Below are positions 5,586-7,140 of a DNA stretch of 7,140 nt, one piece after another (the first letter of the stretch is position 1; each line of letters opens with the position of its first letter). The DNA lies in contig JADIML010000273.1 in assembly GCA_017694765.1 (NCBI GenBank), positions 1 to 7,140 on the forward strand, given 5' to 3'. Source of the stretch: Candidatus Scybalomonas excrementavium. Its GTDB lineage: Bacteria; Bacillota; Clostridia; Lachnospirales; Lachnospiraceae. Made by a program: the position numbers and the translations under genes. The notes beneath the pieces are model-generated. The model was not told where the DNA came from. It saw only the letters and a list, made by a program, of their open reading frames with translations, and ran no database searches.

Positions 5586-7119
5586 AACTTTGTCCCCAGT
5601 ACTTCTCTTCCAATCCTCGATAAGCGATTGCTTCTATTAAATGTTCCTCTAATATTTCATCACTTTGCTCTAGATCTGCAATTGTTCTTGCTACTTTTAA
5701 AACTCGATAATAGGTTCTTGCTGACCAATTTCTCTGTTCAAAAACGTATTGTAACAATTTTTCTCCTTTTTTATCCAAACTACAAAATTTTTCAATCGCT
5801 TTTCCTTGTAATTGCCCATTGAAGCCAATCTTCATCTTTTTATATCGTTCTTTCTGTCTAGAAACGGCATGCTCTACACGCTTTTTCATCTTTTCAGAAG
5901 ATTCCTTTTCTCCTTTTCCTTGTAAATCATCATACGAAACTGCCGTTACCTCTGCCATTAAATCAATTCGTTCTAAGAGTGGATGACTAATCCGATTTAA
6001 ATAGCTTTTCATTTGTAATGGTGTACAATGACATTTCTCTAAATTCGGATAATATCCACATGGACATGGATTCATCGCACCTAACAGTAAAATATCTGCC
6101 GGATATGTAATGGTATGATTTCTTCTTGTAATCGTAATTTTCTTCTCCTCTAATGGTTGTCTTAATACTTCTAAGGTACTTCTTGAAAATTCGGGAAACT
6201 CATCTAAAAATAATACACCAGTATGTGCCATTGTAATTTCTCCCGGTTTTGGTAAATATCCTCCTCCAATTAATCCTACTTCTGTAATCGTATGGTGTGG
6301 TGCTCGAAAAGGACGTTTTGTCATCAACACAGCCTCTTCCTTTAGTTCTCCTTTCACACTATAGATTTTCGTTAATTCTAAGCCTTCCTCCATCGTTAAT
6401 TTAGGCATTAATGAAGGGATACGACTTGCAATCATAGACTTCCCAGAACCTGGTGGTCCTAATAACAAGTAATTATGACGTCCGGCTGCACAAATTTCTG
6501 CTCCTCTTTTTGCAAAATGTTGTCCAAAAACATCCAAAAAATCACTTTCTTCCTCGAAATTTTCGCTTTGATTTTGTTGGAAATTCTGATTCCATATTTT
6601 TCTTTTTGTAGGATTTTGTAAGAAGAAAATCACTTCTTTTAACGTTTTTACTGGACATATTTGAATCTCTTTCATAATGCTTGCTTCATAACGATTTCCA
6701 TAGGGAACAAAACAAATGGCTAATCCTTGTTCTTTAGCATGTGCAACCATAGATAAAATTCCTTTTACAGGCTTAATGTCACCATTTAGCCCAATTTCTC
6801 CGAAAAAACATTGTTCTTGTAACGTATTATTTGGAAAATACCCATAAGAAGATAAAATCGCGATTGCGATGGGTAAATCGAAAGCAGTTCCTTCTTTCTT
6901 TAGATCTGCTGGTGAAAAATTAATCGTAATTCGTTTTGGTGGAATTGGAATTCCTATATTTTTAATGGCTGTAATCACTCGATCTTTAGACTCTCGCACA
7001 CTAGCAGAAAGAGAACCAACCATAGATACACTTGGTAGTCCATCTCTAACATCTGCTTCCACTCGAATCAAAACACCTTGGATTCCAACTAATCCACAAC
7101 TCATAACTTCGCTATACAT
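5575..7119 (-). CDS. comM: ComM/YifB family AAA+ ATPase (Mg-chelatase-like branch-migration helicase)
   Basis: ComM in Vibrio is a hexameric helicase that extends recombination joints between incoming single-stranded DNA and the chromosome; Clostridia relatives are usually annotated YifB or magnesium chelatase-like. Numbered from the start chosen here (514 residues), the N-terminal ChlI/Lon-protease-like fold (about 1-165) includes VEADVRDGLPSVSMVG and the KRITINFSPADLKKEG strand. The AAA+ module has Walker A GPPGSGKS at 221-228, Walker B VLFLDE at 302-307, the family Cys cluster CPC...CHC (352, 354, 363, 365) and the HPLLERIDL segment (379-387). A C-terminal Mg-chelatase-type domain ends with NWSARTYYRVLKVARTIADL (464-483). 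An in-frame ATG also exists at 7131, giving 518 residues. I prefer 7119 because AAAGGG at 7137-7132 directly abuts the upstream ATG but lies 12 bases before this one, and relatives start MxSxV. It leads the dprA-topA block. Confidence 0.93.
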   Translation of the reverse strand: MYSEVMSCGLVGIQGVLIRVEADVRDGLPSVSMVGSLSASVRESKDRVITAIKNIGIPIPPKRITINFSPADLKKEGTAFDLPIAIAILSSYGYFPNNTLQEQCFFGEIGLNGDIKPVKGILSMVAHAKEQGLAICFVPYGNRYEASIMKEIQICPVKTLKEVIFFLQNPTKRKIWNQNFQQNQSENFEEESDFLDVFGQHFAKRGAEICAAGRHNYLLLGPPGSGKSMIASRIPSLMPKLTMEEGLELTKIYSVKGELKEEAVLMTKRPFRAPHHTITEVGLIGGGYLPKPGEITMAHTGVLFLDEFPEFSRSTLEVLRQPLEEKKITITRRNHTITYPADILLLGAMNPCPCGYYPNLEKCHCTPLQMKSYLNRISHPLLERIDLMAEVTAVSYDDLQGKGEKESSEKMKKRVEHAVSRQKERYKKMKIGFNGQLQGKAIEKFCSLDKKGEKLLQYVFEQRNWSARTYYRVLKVARTIADLEQSDEILEEHLIEAIAYRGLEEKYWGQSYGI

Positions 7120-7140
7120 ATTATATATCATCCCTTTCCC

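Noticed and set aside
5541..5822. Plus-strand open frame opposite the comM-dprA junction
   Set aside because: Hydrophobic-looking only because it is the complement of Lys/Glu-rich coding sequence; no start signals and conserved genes on the other strand.
1..7140. Mobile elements, CRISPR, tRNA, phage or toxin-antitoxin genes
   Set aside because: Looked for on both strands; no repeats with spacers, transposase or recombinase motifs or cloverleaf sequences were found, and the space is filled by housekeeping genes.

Overview
The window is a compact, low-GC stretch of bacterial chromosome with every gene on the minus strand. Read in the direction of transcription (high to low coordinates) the order is comM/yifB, dprA, topA, codY, rpsB and the 5' part of tsf. 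CodY places it in the Firmicutes. The AT-rich codons, GGAGG ribosome sites, this gene order and the style of the EF-Ts and CodY sequences suggest a Clostridia member, most likely Lachnospiraceae. The family-level placement is inference from the proteins and was not searched.

Region 7140-4422 holds a DNA-processing block. comM encodes an AAA+ branch-migration helicase and overlaps dprA (RecA loader for incoming single-stranded DNA) by 11 bases. After a 69-base spacer comes topA (type IA topoisomerase I, intact catalytic residues, three C4 zinc ribbons). No convincing promoter was found inside this block, so it probably reads as one unit from a promoter upstream of the window.

Region 2357-1351 is the codY unit. 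It has a plausible promoter in the topA-codY spacer and a 12/15 match to the CodY box just downstream of the predicted transcription start. The gene is full length, and two tandem intrinsic terminators follow it. CodY is the global nutrient-sensing repressor of Firmicutes; the box suggests that it controls its own gene.

Region 1300-1 is the translation unit. A promoter with an extended -10 drives a leader of about 100 nt containing a bulged hairpin, a candidate site for feedback by ribosomal protein S2. rpsB follows, then a 130-base spacer with two RNA structures, one shaped like a partial intrinsic terminator, and then tsf, which runs off the window edge.

All genes belong to well-known families and look intact. 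I do not see a new biological system, mobile element, CRISPR array, tRNA or rRNA here. The points most worth a second look are regulatory: the rpsB leader, the hairpin between rpsB and tsf, the CodY box in the codY leader, and the apparently diverged ligand pocket of this CodY.
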